A DNA stretch of 64,000 bases. It comes from Gordonia sediminis. GTDB taxonomy: Bacteria; Actinomycetota; Actinomycetes; Mycobacteriales; Mycobacteriaceae. The stretch covers positions 1,246,424 through 1,310,423 of the forward strand of contig RZUM01000001.1 of the NCBI GenBank assembly GCA_004193205.1, written 5' to 3'. The first letter of the stretch is position 1; every line of letters begins with the position of its first letter. Position numbers and translations under genes: made by a program. The notes beneath the pieces were generated by a model. The model saw only the letters and a program-made list of their open reading frames with translations. It had not been told where the DNA came from and did not search any database. This document shows, one piece after another, positions 25,468-33,940 of this stretch.

Positions 25468-26424
25468 GTGCACAGTACGCACTCCGAAGTCGACCGACGG
25501 CTCGTCGTGAGTCGACGCAGGACCGCAGCCGACGGTGTGATCACGCTGGAACTTCGCGACCCGTCGGGCGAGGAACTGGTGGCCTGGGGCCCGGGCGCAC
25601 ATATCGACGTCAAACTCGGCCCCGAGCTGGTCCGCCAATACTCGTTGTGCGGCAACGTCTGTGATCAGAACACCTGGCAGGTCGGCGTCCTCCGCGAACC
25701 GGAGAGCCGTGGCGGATCGAGCTTCATCTTCGACGAACTACACGAAGGAGTCGAGGTCGACGTCTGCGGTCCCCGCAACAACTTTCCGCTCGAACCGGCC
25801 GAGCACTACATCTTCATCGCCGGCGGTATCGGGATCACGCCGATCTTGCCGATGATCGAGGCGGCCGAGACCACCGGGACGTCGTGGGAGTTGCATTACG
25901 GCGGCCGCACCCGGGCCACCATGGCGTTCCTGGACCGGCTCGACCGCCGCGGTGACAACGTCACCCTGTACCCGCAGGACGAGGTGGGCCTGATCGATCT
26001 GCCTGCGGTACTCGCCGAACCCCGGCCCGGTGTCGCGATCTATACGTGCGGGCCGGAACGGCTGCTCGACGAGGTCGAGAAGCAGTGCACGGTATGGCCG
26101 CCCGATGCGCTTCACCTCGAGCGCTTCAGACCCAAAGACATTGGGGACACGACAGATGTGGCGTTCGAGGTCCGGCTGGCTCAGTCCGATGTGGACTTCG
26201 TCGTTCCCGCCGACCGATCCCTCCTCGAGATGATCGAGGAGGCCGGCGTCGACGTCGTCTCCTCCTGCCAGGAAGGGACCTGCGGCGCCTGCGAGACGCC
26301 GGTGCTGGACGGGACCGTCGACCACCGCGACAGTCTGCTCAGTCAGCAGGAGCGTGACGCGAACGACACGATGTTCATCTGCGTATCGCGCGCCTCGTGT
26401 CCGCGTCTGGTCCTGGATCTGTGA
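25468..26424 (+). CDS. VanB/phthalate-dioxygenase-type reductase (FMN, NAD, [2Fe-2S])
   Basis: 318 residues from a GTG with GGAGG 8 bases before it. Order of domains: flavin-binding beta-barrel (RQYSLCG near 60), NAD-binding (IAGGIGITPILPM near 115, YTCGPERLL near 205) and C-terminal plant-type ferredoxin with C-x4-C-x2-C (SCQEGTCGAC) and a distal Cys. It passes NADH electrons to a Rieske oxygenase, most likely the one at 13830-15155, which lies in a different unit carrying the same operator. Confidence 0.93.
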   Translation: MHSTHSEVDRRLVVSRRRTAADGVITLELRDPSGEELVAWGPGAHIDVKLGPELVRQYSLCGNVCDQNTWQVGVLREPESRGGSSFIFDELHEGVEVDVCGPRNNFPLEPAEHYIFIAGGIGITPILPMIEAAETTGTSWELHYGGRTRATMAFLDRLDRRGDNVTLYPQDEVGLIDLPAVLAEPRPGVAIYTCGPERLLDEVEKQCTVWPPDALHLERFRPKDIGDTTDVAFEVRLAQSDVDFVVPADRSLLEMIEEAGVDVVSSCQEGTCGACETPVLDGTVDHRDSLLSQQERDANDTMFICVSRASCPRLVLDL

Positions 26425-26499
26425 CGACCTCCGCCGACGGACGGCGCGTTCGAACCTCGGAGCGCCGCGCGCTCACCACTCAACCGAAAGTTGGTTCTC

Positions 26500-27480
26500 A
26501 TGGCTGACATCGTCTTCGGGGCGGCCACCTCACACAGCCCGCTCCTCGCCGCCTCGCCCGAACTGTGGGCCGAACGCGCCGACCAGGATCGCAACAACCC
26601 CGAACTCTACGACCGCACCGGAGTGATCCGCAGCTACGACGAGCTGGCGGAATCGGCCGGCGGGCGATTCGCCGATCGCCTGAATCAGGATGCGTGGAAC
26701 GAGGATTGGAAACGCTGCCAGGCGGCGCTGGACCGCTTGCGCGAGGACTTCCGGCGGATCGCACCCGACGTCGTCGTCGTCATCGGAGACGACCAACGTG
26801 AACTGTTCGACGAGTCCAATCAGCCGGCCATGTCGATTGCCGCGCTGCCCCAGATGACCACGGGCGTCATCGATCCCGACGACTCCGAGTTCCTCAAAGA
26901 AGCGGTCTCGGCGTACCTGATGGACGAGGAGTTCACCTTCGCCGGGCACGCTGAGCTCGCGGCCGATCTGGTCCGCGGCCTGATGAGCGAGGGCATCGAC
27001 GTCGGGTGGATGGCACAAACGCCGGCCGGCAAAGGATTCGGACACGCCTACGGCTTCCCGATCCACCGGTTCCTACTGCCCGAGCCGGTGCCGGTGATCC
27101 CGTTCATGCTCAACACCTATTACCCACCCAATCAACCCTCACCCCGGCGGTGCTTCCAACTCGGACGGGCGTTGCGGGCCGCTGCGGCGGCCTCGCCGCT
27201 GGATCTGCGCATCGCGGTCCTCGCGTCAGGTGGCTTGTCGCACTTCGTGGTTGACGAGGACCTCGATCGTCGGGTGCTCGATGCCATGCATGGCGGCGAC
27301 GACGAGGCGCTGTGCACCCTGCCCGTCGAACTCCTGAACAGCGGATCGTCAGAGATCCGGAACTGGATCGCCACCGCCGGCGCCATGCAGGGCCGCGGCG
27401 TCGCCTGGTCGGAGTATGTGCCCATTGTTCGATCGCAGGCCGGAACCGGCTGCGGCATGGGCTTTCTGGCCTGGCAGTGA
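26500..27480 (+). CDS. LigB-type (class III) extradiol ring-cleavage dioxygenase
   Basis: 326 residues from the ATG at 26500. It has the LigB-fold N-terminus with a metal-binding His (AATSHSPLLA, His12), GDDQRELF, HAYGFPIHRFLLP and SGGLSHFVVDEDLD near residue 250. Family members (protocatechuate 4,5-dioxygenase beta, gallate and methylgallate dioxygenases) cleave catecholic rings next to the diol with Fe(II). No separate LigA-type alpha subunit is adjacent. With the LigJ-like and LigK-like genes that follow, a gallate- or protocatechuate-like substrate yielding an oxalomesaconate-type product is likely. Confidence 0.88.
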   Translation: MADIVFGAATSHSPLLAASPELWAERADQDRNNPELYDRTGVIRSYDELAESAGGRFADRLNQDAWNEDWKRCQAALDRLREDFRRIAPDVVVVIGDDQRELFDESNQPAMSIAALPQMTTGVIDPDDSEFLKEAVSAYLMDEEFTFAGHAELAADLVRGLMSEGIDVGWMAQTPAGKGFGHAYGFPIHRFLLPEPVPVIPFMLNTYYPPNQPSPRRCFQLGRALRAAAAASPLDLRIAVLASGGLSHFVVDEDLDRRVLDAMHGGDDEALCTLPVELLNSGSSEIRNWIATAGAMQGRGVAWSEYVPIVRSQAGTGCGMGFLAWQ

Positions 27481-27518
27481 TGCGGCCGATGCCGCGACGA
27501 TTGTGAAAGGTGACACTC

Positions 27519-27908
27519 ATGGCTCGACGATCTATCGAGGTACCCGGCCTCCACCACGGCGGCCTGCCGATACCCCAGGCTTGCGTGGTCGGTAATCTCC
27601 TGATGTCCAGCGGCATTTCGCCGCTGGATCCGGTCAGTGGCGACGTACCCGCCGACGTCGACGAGCAGGTCGACCTCGTCTTCGGCAACGTCCGCCGGAT
27701 TGTCGAGGCGGCCGGTGGCACCACCGCCGATATCGCTCGATGCACAGTCTTTGTGCAGGACAAGGCAATCCGACCCATCGTGGACAAGTATTGGCAAGAG
27801 ATGTTCCCAGATCCGGCGAGCCGTCCGGCCCGGCACACCCAACGCATCGACCTGAACCCCCCATTGCAACTCCAACTCGAGATCACTGCCGTTCTCGGAG
27901 AAGGCTGA
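27519..27908 (+). CDS. RidA/YjgF-family protein, probable enamine/imine deaminase
   Basis: 129 residues. The RidA pattern is clear: LLMSSGISPLDPVSG near 28, a central VRRIVEAAGGTTADIARCTVFV helix-strand unit and RPARHTQRI with the conserved Arg near 110. RidA proteins hydrolyse reactive enamines/imines, and members serve as 2-aminomuconate deaminases in aminoaromatic degradation. Its place between the dioxygenase and the hydratase suggests that it acts on the ring-cleavage product, as a deaminase or possibly as a tautomerase. ATG at 27519 with AAAGGTG upstream. Confidence 0.88.
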   Translation: MARRSIEVPGLHHGGLPIPQACVVGNLLMSSGISPLDPVSGDVPADVDEQVDLVFGNVRRIVEAAGGTTADIARCTVFVQDKAIRPIVDKYWQEMFPDPASRPARHTQRIDLNPPLQLQLEITAVLGEG

Positions 27909-27912
27909 CCTG

Positions 27913-28923
27913 ATGATCATCGACTCACACGCGCACCTCGTCGCCCCGGACTCGCTCTACGCGTTCCGCGCCCTACTTCTGGCCGACGGCGGCTACCACG
28001 ACGGCAAACCCAAGATCGCCGACGACGCGCTTGCCGAAGCCGCCGCCGGCAACGTCGCGATCATGGATTCGGTCGGTACCGACGTCCAACTGCTATCCCC
28101 CCGGCCCTACCACCTGGCGAACTCGATGCAGCCGGCGCGACTCGTCGAGTCGTGGGTGCGCGCCAACAATGACACCATCGCCCGGACGGTCGCGCTTCAT
28201 CCGACCCGTTTCGCCGGGGTCGGCGCGTTGCCGTTGAGTGCGGATCAGCCGGTGTCGGTGGCCTTCGCCGAACTCGACCGCATCGTGGACGACGGCTTTG
28301 TCGGCGTGTTGATCAACCCCGATCTCCATGAGGGGCGGGGCACCACACCGACACTCGGCGACCGGTACTGGTACCCGCTCTACGAGAAGCTGGTCGAACG
28401 CGATCTGCCCATCCACATCCACTCGGCCGGCTGCTACTCGGAGCGGGAGACCTACTCCGAGCACTTCATCACCGAGGAATCCATCGCGATCCTCTCCCTG
28501 TTGCGCAGTACCGTGTTCACCGACTTCCCGTCTCTGCGGGTGATGATCTCGCATGGCGGAGGGTCGGTCCCTTACCAGCTCGGGCGTTGGCAGGCAGAGG
28601 TCCTGCATCCGGGATTCGGTGGCGGGCCGGACGCCGAGCGGTTCGAGATATCGTTGCGCCGCTTCTGGTTCGACACCGTACTTCACTATCCACCGGCGTT
28701 GGAACTGCTGCTGCGCACCGTAGGACCCGATCGGGTGCTGTTCGGCACCGAGAAGCCGGGCAGCGGCAGTGCCCCCAACCCGGACACCGGCCGGGACTTC
28801 GATGACCTCAAGCCCATCATCGAGGGTTTCGATTTCCTCGATCGTGCCGGGCGCGATGCCATCTTCGAAAACAATGCCCGCACAGTGTTTCCGGGTCTGA
28901 AGAGGTACTCCAGCGATGACTGA
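27913..28923 (+). CDS. Amidohydrolase-family 4-oxalomesaconate hydratase (LigJ-like)
   Basis: 336 residues of the amidohydrolase_2 family: metal-binding DSHAHLV at 4-10, FVGVLINPD, GDRYWYPLYEKL, DLPIHIHSAG, SHGGGSVPYQLGR and a C-terminal FGTEKPGS...DTGRDFDD. This order, including the late FENNARTVFP segment, closely follows LigJ as I know it from the protocatechuate 4,5-cleavage pathway, more than the ACMS decarboxylase branch. It would hydrate oxalomesaconate to 4-carboxy-4-hydroxy-2-oxoadipate. The gene starts 5 bases after the RidA stop. Confidence 0.82.
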   Translation: MIIDSHAHLVAPDSLYAFRALLLADGGYHDGKPKIADDALAEAAAGNVAIMDSVGTDVQLLSPRPYHLANSMQPARLVESWVRANNDTIARTVALHPTRFAGVGALPLSADQPVSVAFAELDRIVDDGFVGVLINPDLHEGRGTTPTLGDRYWYPLYEKLVERDLPIHIHSAGCYSERETYSEHFITEESIAILSLLRSTVFTDFPSLRVMISHGGGSVPYQLGRWQAEVLHPGFGGGPDAERFEISLRRFWFDTVLHYPPALELLLRTVGPDRVLFGTEKPGSGSAPNPDTGRDFDDLKPIIEGFDFLDRAGRDAIFENNARTVFPGLKRYSSDD

Positions 28924-29578
28924 TCTCCTGGCGCGACTCCGCGCGGTCGACACCTGTGCGGTGTCGGATGCCTTGGACCGCCTCGAGATTCGGGGTGTTC
29001 TCGGTGGACTCCGGCCGCTCGCGGCCGAACACCCGATCGCCGGGCGTGCCGTGACCGTCGAGTTGGGGCCGCCTGCGGGGAATGGTGCACTGCCGCAACG
29101 ACATCTCGCGACGGCCGCGGTCGACGCATCCGGACCGGGTGAAGTGATCGTGGTCGCGCATCAGGGCCGCACCGACTGCGCCGGATGGGGTGGCCTGCTG
29201 TCCCGGGCGGCTGCGGCGCGGGGCATCGAGGGCGTCGTTGTCGACGGTGCCGTCCGCGACGTGACTGAAGCGGCCGAGGTCGGTCTGGCCGTGCAGGGCG
29301 CGACACCGACACCGGTCACGGCCCGTGCGCGTGCCGTCGAACATTCGTGGGGGAAGCCGATCACAGTGTGCGGCATAAGCGTTTCTCCCGGCGATCTCAT
29401 CCTGTCCGACGCCGCCGGCACTGTGGTGATCCCCGCAGACCGGGCCGACGAGGTACTGGCGATCGCCGAACGAATTGCGGCGACAGAATCCGCAATGGCC
29501 GATGCCATCGCCGCGGGCACCCCAGTGTCCGCGGTGATGGGCAAGACTTATGAGGAGTTGACCCGTGACGCTGGCTGA
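28916..29578 (+). CDS. RraA/LigK-like aldolase, copy 1
   Basis: 220 residues of the RraA fold shared by HMG/CHA (4-carboxy-4-hydroxy-2-oxoadipate) aldolases and RNase E regulator RraA. The active-site loop is GGLLSRAAAARG ... D110-G-x-x-R114-D115, matching the aldolase set; RNase E regulation is not expected. Likely reaction: CHA to pyruvate and oxaloacetate. It overlaps the LigJ-like gene by 8 bases and the next RraA gene by 14. Confidence 0.85.
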   Translation: MTDLLARLRAVDTCAVSDALDRLEIRGVLGGLRPLAAEHPIAGRAVTVELGPPAGNGALPQRHLATAAVDASGPGEVIVVAHQGRTDCAGWGGLLSRAAAARGIEGVVVDGAVRDVTEAAEVGLAVQGATPTPVTARARAVEHSWGKPITVCGISVSPGDLILSDAAGTVVIPADRADEVLAIAERIAATESAMADAIAAGTPVSAVMGKTYEELTRDAG

Positions 29579-30269
29579 CACACCGACCGCCATCGAGACC
29601 GAGAACGACCTGCTCGCCCGGATCGGCGCGCTGTCGACGTCGGGGTTGTCCGATGCGCTCGATCGCCTCGGGATCGATGGGCAGGCCCTCGGGATCGCCC
29701 CAATCGACCGCAGCTTCCGGCTCATCGGCCGGGCCTGGACCCTGCGTTACGGACCGGTCGGGGCGGACCGGGGCACCGTCGGGGACTACATCGACGACAT
29801 GGGACCCGACGACGTGATCGTCCTCGACAACCAGGGGCGCCTCGACGCGACCGTCTGGGGAGATCTGCTGACGACCACCGCCCATCGTCGCCGAGTCGCC
29901 GGTACCGTGATCGACGGCGTCTGCCGTGACGTCGACCGCAGTCTGTCGCTCGGCTATCCGATCTTCTCTCGCGGCAATTGGATGCGCACCGGCAAGGACC
30001 GGGTCCGTGTGGAAGCAACTCAGGTTCCGGTCTCGATCGGTGGAATCCGCGTCGAGCCAGGCGATTTCCTGCGCGGCGACGGTGATGGTCTGGTGGTTGT
30101 GCCGGCAGCGCGGGCCAACGAAATAGTGGTCGCGGCCGAGGAGATCGAGAACGCCGAACAGTCCATTCGCGAGGCCGTCGAAGCTGGTGTGTCGTTGCGC
30201 GAGGCCAGGATTCGTCATCGCTACCACGACCTCCAGCACCACACACCAGACGGCGAGGGCGACGCGTGA
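29565..30269 (+). CDS. RraA/LigK-like aldolase family, copy 2
   Basis: 234 residues from a GTG with GAGGAG upstream. It retains GDLL and the DGVCRD loop of the aldolases. It differs from copy 1 in its N-terminal half (SDALDRLGIDGQALGIAP) and carries a segment around RGNWMRTGKDRV absent from copy 1. It could be a second subunit, a paralogue with different 2-oxo-4-hydroxy acid specificity, or an oxaloacetate decarboxylase. It overlaps copy 3 by 4 bases (GTGA). Confidence 0.82.
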   Translation: MTLADTPTAIETENDLLARIGALSTSGLSDALDRLGIDGQALGIAPIDRSFRLIGRAWTLRYGPVGADRGTVGDYIDDMGPDDVIVLDNQGRLDATVWGDLLTTTAHRRRVAGTVIDGVCRDVDRSLSLGYPIFSRGNWMRTGKDRVRVEATQVPVSIGGIRVEPGDFLRGDGDGLVVVPAARANEIVVAAEEIENAEQSIREAVEAGVSLREARIRHRYHDLQHHTPDGEGDA

Positions 30270-30910
30270 GCGCCCAGACGATTTCGAAGGATCCGACCGA
30301 GGACGTCGCCGCGGTCCCGCTCAGTTCGGCGACCGTGCACGAGGCCGCGGGTCGTATCGGTGCGTTGCCGTCGGAGATCAAACCGTTGCACCCCGACATG
30401 CGACTTGAGGCGCCCGCCTTTCCGGTCAAGGCGCCGCACGGAGACAACCTCTGGCTACATCGTGCGGTCTACTCGGCGGCTCCGGGAGAGGTGCTCGTCG
30501 TGGACACCGGCGAGGGATTCGAATTCGGTTACTGGGGTGAGATTCTCGCCGAGGCGGCCATTGCGCGCGGATTGGCCGGTCTCGTCATCCATGGCGGGGT
30601 GCGGGATTCGGCGCGGCTGATCGAGATCGGCTGGCCGGTGTTCGCCACGCGCATCTGCATTCAAGGCACCGGCAAGGACCCGCACGGCGACGGTGATCTC
30701 GGTGATCCGATCATCATCGGTGATCAGACGGTGGGGCTCGGCGACCTGATCGTCGCCGACGCCGACGGGGTCGTGTGCATTCCGGCCACTGCCGTCGAGC
30801 AGGTGCGCCGAAAGTCGATGGAACGGGAAGCGGCCGAAGCAGATTACCTGGAACGCATCCGCAATGGCGAGTCGACGCTCGACATCTACGGTCTCCGATT
30901 CACCACCTAA
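30266..30910 (+). CDS. RraA/LigK-like family protein, copy 3 with altered loop
   Basis: 214 residues from a GTG. The fold and GEILAEAAIARG helix are kept, but the active-site loop reads H-G-G-V-R-D instead of D-G-x-x-R-D, and the region before it (YWGEI) also differs. The Arg and second Asp remain, so activity is possible with changed metal or substrate handling. Three consecutive, overlapping RraA genes are unusual; a hetero-oligomer is a reasonable alternative to three separate enzymes. Confidence 0.8.
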   Translation: MSAQTISKDPTEDVAAVPLSSATVHEAAGRIGALPSEIKPLHPDMRLEAPAFPVKAPHGDNLWLHRAVYSAAPGEVLVVDTGEGFEFGYWGEILAEAAIARGLAGLVIHGGVRDSARLIEIGWPVFATRICIQGTGKDPHGDGDLGDPIIIGDQTVGLGDLIVADADGVVCIPATAVEQVRRKSMEREAAEADYLERIRNGESTLDIYGLRFTT

Positions 30911-30923
30911 CGAGGAGTCGACG

Positions 30924-32231
30924 ATGACATCCAACCCCAGATCCGACGCGTCGAACCGCCCTACGGTGCTACCGGGAACACGTGCAGTTCAACAAGCGGT
31001 CGCGGCACTGGCCGAGGGCCGTATGGTGATCGTCACCGACGATCCGGACCGCGAGAACGAAGGTGATCTCGTCGTCGCCGCCGCTGCGGTCACGCCGGAA
31101 CAGGTCGCCTTCATCGTTCGCCACACAACCGGAATCGTTTGTGCACCAATGCCGGCGGACCGTGTCGAAGCACTGCGGCTCCCGCAGATGGTGGCCGACA
31201 ACACCGATGCGCACGGCACTGCCTTCACCGTCACCGTCGACCATCAAGATGCCGGAACCGGTGTCAGTGCCGCGGCTCGCGCCTGCACGCTGCGTGCGCT
31301 GGCCGACCCGACGACGCAGCCTGACGAACTCCGCCGGCCCGGACATGTCTTCCCCCTGAGGGCGCGTCCTGGTGGCGTCCTCGCCCGGGCCGGTCACACC
31401 GAGGCCGCGGTGGATCTGTTGCGGCTGGCCGGGCAGGAACCCGTCGGTGTGATCGGTGAGATCGTCGCGCCCGATGGTTCCATGTCGCGGGGTGAACAGT
31501 TGCGGGCCTTTGCGGCCGAACACGGTTTGCCGATGTTGTCGATCGCCGATCTGATTCGGCATCGGTTGGCCACCGAGCAACTCATCGAACACGTCGCGAC
31601 CTCGGCGATGCCCATGGTGTTCGGTCAATTCCGTGCTGTTGCTTATCGATCCACCGTCGACGGCACGGAGCACCTCGCGCTCGTCCACGGAGACGCGGCG
31701 GCCGCGAGTGACAGCGAGCGGGGTGCCCTTGTTCGCGTGCACAGCGAATGCCTCACCGGCGATATCATCGGCTCGCTCCGATGCGACTGTGGCTCCCAGC
31801 TCGAACAAGCGCTCCACGCGATTGTCGAAGAAGGGGCGGGCGCGGTGGTTTACCTGCGCGGCCAAGAGGGCCGCGGGATCGGGCTGGCCCACAAGATCCG
31901 CGCCTACGCGCTCCAGGAGACCGGCCTGGATACGGTGGATGCCAATACCGCGCAAGGACTTCCGGTCGATTCCCGCTCGTATGGTGTCGGCGCGCAGATT
32001 CTTGCCGATCTGGGGGTCACGCGACTCCGACTCATCACCAACAATCCGGCCAAGTACTCCGGCCTCGACGGCTATGGCGTCAAGGTCGTCGAACGCGTCG
32101 CGTTGCCGGTCGCATCCACCCCGGAGAACGTGCGCTACCTCCGGACGAAGCGGGAACGCATGGGGCACGATTTCTCGGTGTCGGACTCCGCCGTTCTGCC
32201 GGGTCAATCCAGCATATCGGCGTTGCGATGA
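30924..32231 (+). CDS. ribBA: Bifunctional DHBP synthase / GTP cyclohydrolase II (RibBA)
   Basis: 435 residues from the ATG at 30924 (CGAGGAG upstream). The N-terminal half is RibB: TDDPDRENEGDLV near 40, HTTGIVC near 67, THxxA-like HTEAAVDL near 160. The C-terminal half is RibA: VHSECLTGDIIGSLRCDCG with the zinc cysteines near 290, GQEGRGIGL near 330 and NNPAKYSGL. It supplies both precursors for riboflavin synthesis. It lies 13 bases after the RraA genes in a catabolic operon, not with other rib genes, so it may be a second copy that raises flavin supply for the many flavoenzymes here, or a source of precursors for F420. Confidence 0.93.
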   Translation: MTSNPRSDASNRPTVLPGTRAVQQAVAALAEGRMVIVTDDPDRENEGDLVVAAAAVTPEQVAFIVRHTTGIVCAPMPADRVEALRLPQMVADNTDAHGTAFTVTVDHQDAGTGVSAAARACTLRALADPTTQPDELRRPGHVFPLRARPGGVLARAGHTEAAVDLLRLAGQEPVGVIGEIVAPDGSMSRGEQLRAFAAEHGLPMLSIADLIRHRLATEQLIEHVATSAMPMVFGQFRAVAYRSTVDGTEHLALVHGDAAAASDSERGALVRVHSECLTGDIIGSLRCDCGSQLEQALHAIVEEGAGAVVYLRGQEGRGIGLAHKIRAYALQETGLDTVDANTAQGLPVDSRSYGVGAQILADLGVTRLRLITNNPAKYSGLDGYGVKVVERVALPVASTPENVRYLRTKRERMGHDFSVSDSAVLPGQSSISALR

Positions 32232-32476
32232 ATCGCACCCGAGTATCAGATCCGCAGTACCGGAGGGAATTTGGCGCGATGTTCACACGCATTGTCGGCG
32301 GCCTCGACGCGGTAACCGGCCACCTGCTGGGAGTCCTCGGTGCCGGACAGCATCTCACGGCTGAACTGTCGACCGAAGTTACTGTGGCGCAACAACTTCT
32401 GATCTATCCTGGAAACGACTGTGACAGAACGATTCCGTCACGGAAGGCCACGGTTCGCCCGGTGGCGATGGGTTGA
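32228..32476 (+). CDS. Possible small hypothetical protein
   Basis: An 82-codon reading frame begins in an ATGA overlap with the ribBA stop. I recognise no family; residues 15-45 could form a helix (FTRIVGGLDAVTGHLLGVLG). The overlap is the only support. Otherwise the 272 bases between ribBA and the following monooxygenase (32232-32503) show no clear promoter or terminator, so this may simply be spacer. Confidence 0.25.
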   Translation: MNRTRVSDPQYRREFGAMFTRIVGGLDAVTGHLLGVLGAGQHLTAELSTEVTVAQQLLIYPGNDCDRTIPSRKATVRPVAMG

Positions 32477-32503
32477 GGAACACAAATCAAGGCGGTCATC
32501 ACG

Positions 32504-33847
32504 ATGAATCAGATGCATTTGGCGCTCTTCTACAGCCCCATGGGACGGTCGGTGTGGGCCTGGAAGCGACCGTCGAGTCGCGCGGAAGACCTATGGGGGC
32601 TCGAGTTGCCCGCGCGGGCCGCGATGCGGGCCGAGGCAGCCAAGTTCGACGCCGTGTTCATGGCCGACAGCTTCCAGGTCACCGACGTGAGTCTGCCGCA
32701 TATGTGCGGCTACGAGCCGCTGACCCTGGCTGCCGCATTGGCTGCGCGAACTGAGAAGATCGGTTATATCGCAACGGCTTCTACGACATTCATCCCTCCG
32801 CACACGGTGGCGAGGACATTCTCGAGTCTCGATCACATCACCCGGGGCCGGATCGGCTGGAACATCGTGACCTCGGCAGACGGCGAGGAGCACTTCGGCA
32901 TCACACTGCCGCCGGCCGAGGAGCGGTACCGACGCGCGTACGAATATCTCGACGCGGTCAAAACACTGTGGGACTGCTGGACTGACGACGCGGTTGTGCT
33001 CGACAGAGAGAGTGGCGTGTGGGCGGATCCGCGACGCGTCCGGCGCGCGGACTTTCACTCCGAGCACTTCGACGTTCAGGGACCGTTGACGATCAACCGG
33101 TCACCGCAGGGCTGGCCGGTGCTGTGCCAAGCGGGTCAATCGGCCGCGGGAATGGCGTTCGCCGCGACACATTCCGAAGTCCTGTTTGTCGTTCAGCCCG
33201 AACTTGCTGGGGCGCAGGAGGTTTACCAGAAGATCAAACGGCAGGCAGTTGCCTGTGGACGCAGCGCGGACGACATCAAGATACTGCCGGGCATCGTCCC
33301 GATCGTCGGGGCCGACGAGGCCGAAGCGCGGCGCATCTCTGCGGAGCTGGACGGACTTGTCGACATGGTGAACGGCCGCAAACAGTTGAGCATGGGGCTG
33401 ATGGACGCCGACCTCGATGGGCTCTCCCTGGACGAGCCGATTCCGTTGAACCGCTTGATACCGCCGGACGAGATCGAAGCGGTCAACATCTACGCCAGCA
33501 GGTATGAACCGCTGTATCGCATCGTCGAAAAGCAACAGACGACGATGCGTCAGATGATCGTCGATCGAGCGCGAGCCGTCGGCCATGGGACGCTCGTCGG
33601 AACGGGCGCACAGGTAGCCGATCGGATGGAGGAGTGGTTCAGCGAAGGTGCCTGTGACGGGTTCGTCATCTCACCGCCGTACATGCCGGAAGGCTTTGAC
33701 AAAGTCTGTGAACACTTGGTCCCGGAGCTACAACGCCGCGGACTGTTTCGACAAGACTATGAGGGTGACACTCTGCGTGACCATTTGGGTCTGGCGCGTC
33801 CGCCTGCGAGGTGGGATGAGAACGTGCGAGAGGCAGTGCGAGTGTGA
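32504..33847 (+). CDS. NtaA/SnaA/DszA-type FMN-dependent monooxygenase
   Basis: 447 residues of the luciferase-like monooxygenase branch that includes nitrilotriacetate monooxygenase and DszA: HLALFYSPMG at the start, AKFDAVFMADSF near 50, ASTTFIPPHTVARTFSSLDHITRGRIGWNIVTS near 100-130 and QAGQSAAGMAFAATHSE near 210. These enzymes use FMNH2 from a separate reductase to cleave C-N or C-S bonds or oxygenate. It could act on a nitrogen- or sulfur-bearing substituent of the pathway substrate. It lies 272 bases after ribBA and may have its own promoter. Confidence 0.88.
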   Translation: MNQMHLALFYSPMGRSVWAWKRPSSRAEDLWGLELPARAAMRAEAAKFDAVFMADSFQVTDVSLPHMCGYEPLTLAAALAARTEKIGYIATASTTFIPPHTVARTFSSLDHITRGRIGWNIVTSADGEEHFGITLPPAEERYRRAYEYLDAVKTLWDCWTDDAVVLDRESGVWADPRRVRRADFHSEHFDVQGPLTINRSPQGWPVLCQAGQSAAGMAFAATHSEVLFVVQPELAGAQEVYQKIKRQAVACGRSADDIKILPGIVPIVGADEAEARRISAELDGLVDMVNGRKQLSMGLMDADLDGLSLDEPIPLNRLIPPDEIEAVNIYASRYEPLYRIVEKQQTTMRQMIVDRARAVGHGTLVGTGAQVADRMEEWFSEGACDGFVISPPYMPEGFDKVCEHLVPELQRRGLFRQDYEGDTLRDHLGLARPPARWDENVREAVRV

Positions 33848-33853
33848 TTTCTG

Positions 33854-33898
33854 CCCGGCGCGCTGGGCCGGGACTCTCCGGTTTGGGGGGACACCCCA
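33854..33898. terminator. Possible bidirectional terminator
   Basis: In the convergent gap between the monooxygenase and the WS/DGAT gene, CCCGGC (33854-33859) pairs with GCCGGG (33867-33872), and TGGGG (33884-33888) with CCCCA (33894-33898). Both hairpins are short; no U-tract. Confidence 0.35.
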
Positions 33899-33940
33899 GA
33901 GGGCGCGGCGAAGGGTCATGCGGGAAGAGATGTCGACCTT

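Noticed and set aside
27913-28923. Annotation as aminocarboxymuconate-semialdehyde decarboxylase
   Set aside because: Same superfamily, but the order of motifs and the neighbouring LigK-like genes fit oxalomesaconate hydratase better.
28916-30910. RNase E inhibitor RraA function
   Set aside because: The catalytic aldolase loop is kept in two of three copies and the genes sit in a catabolic operon.
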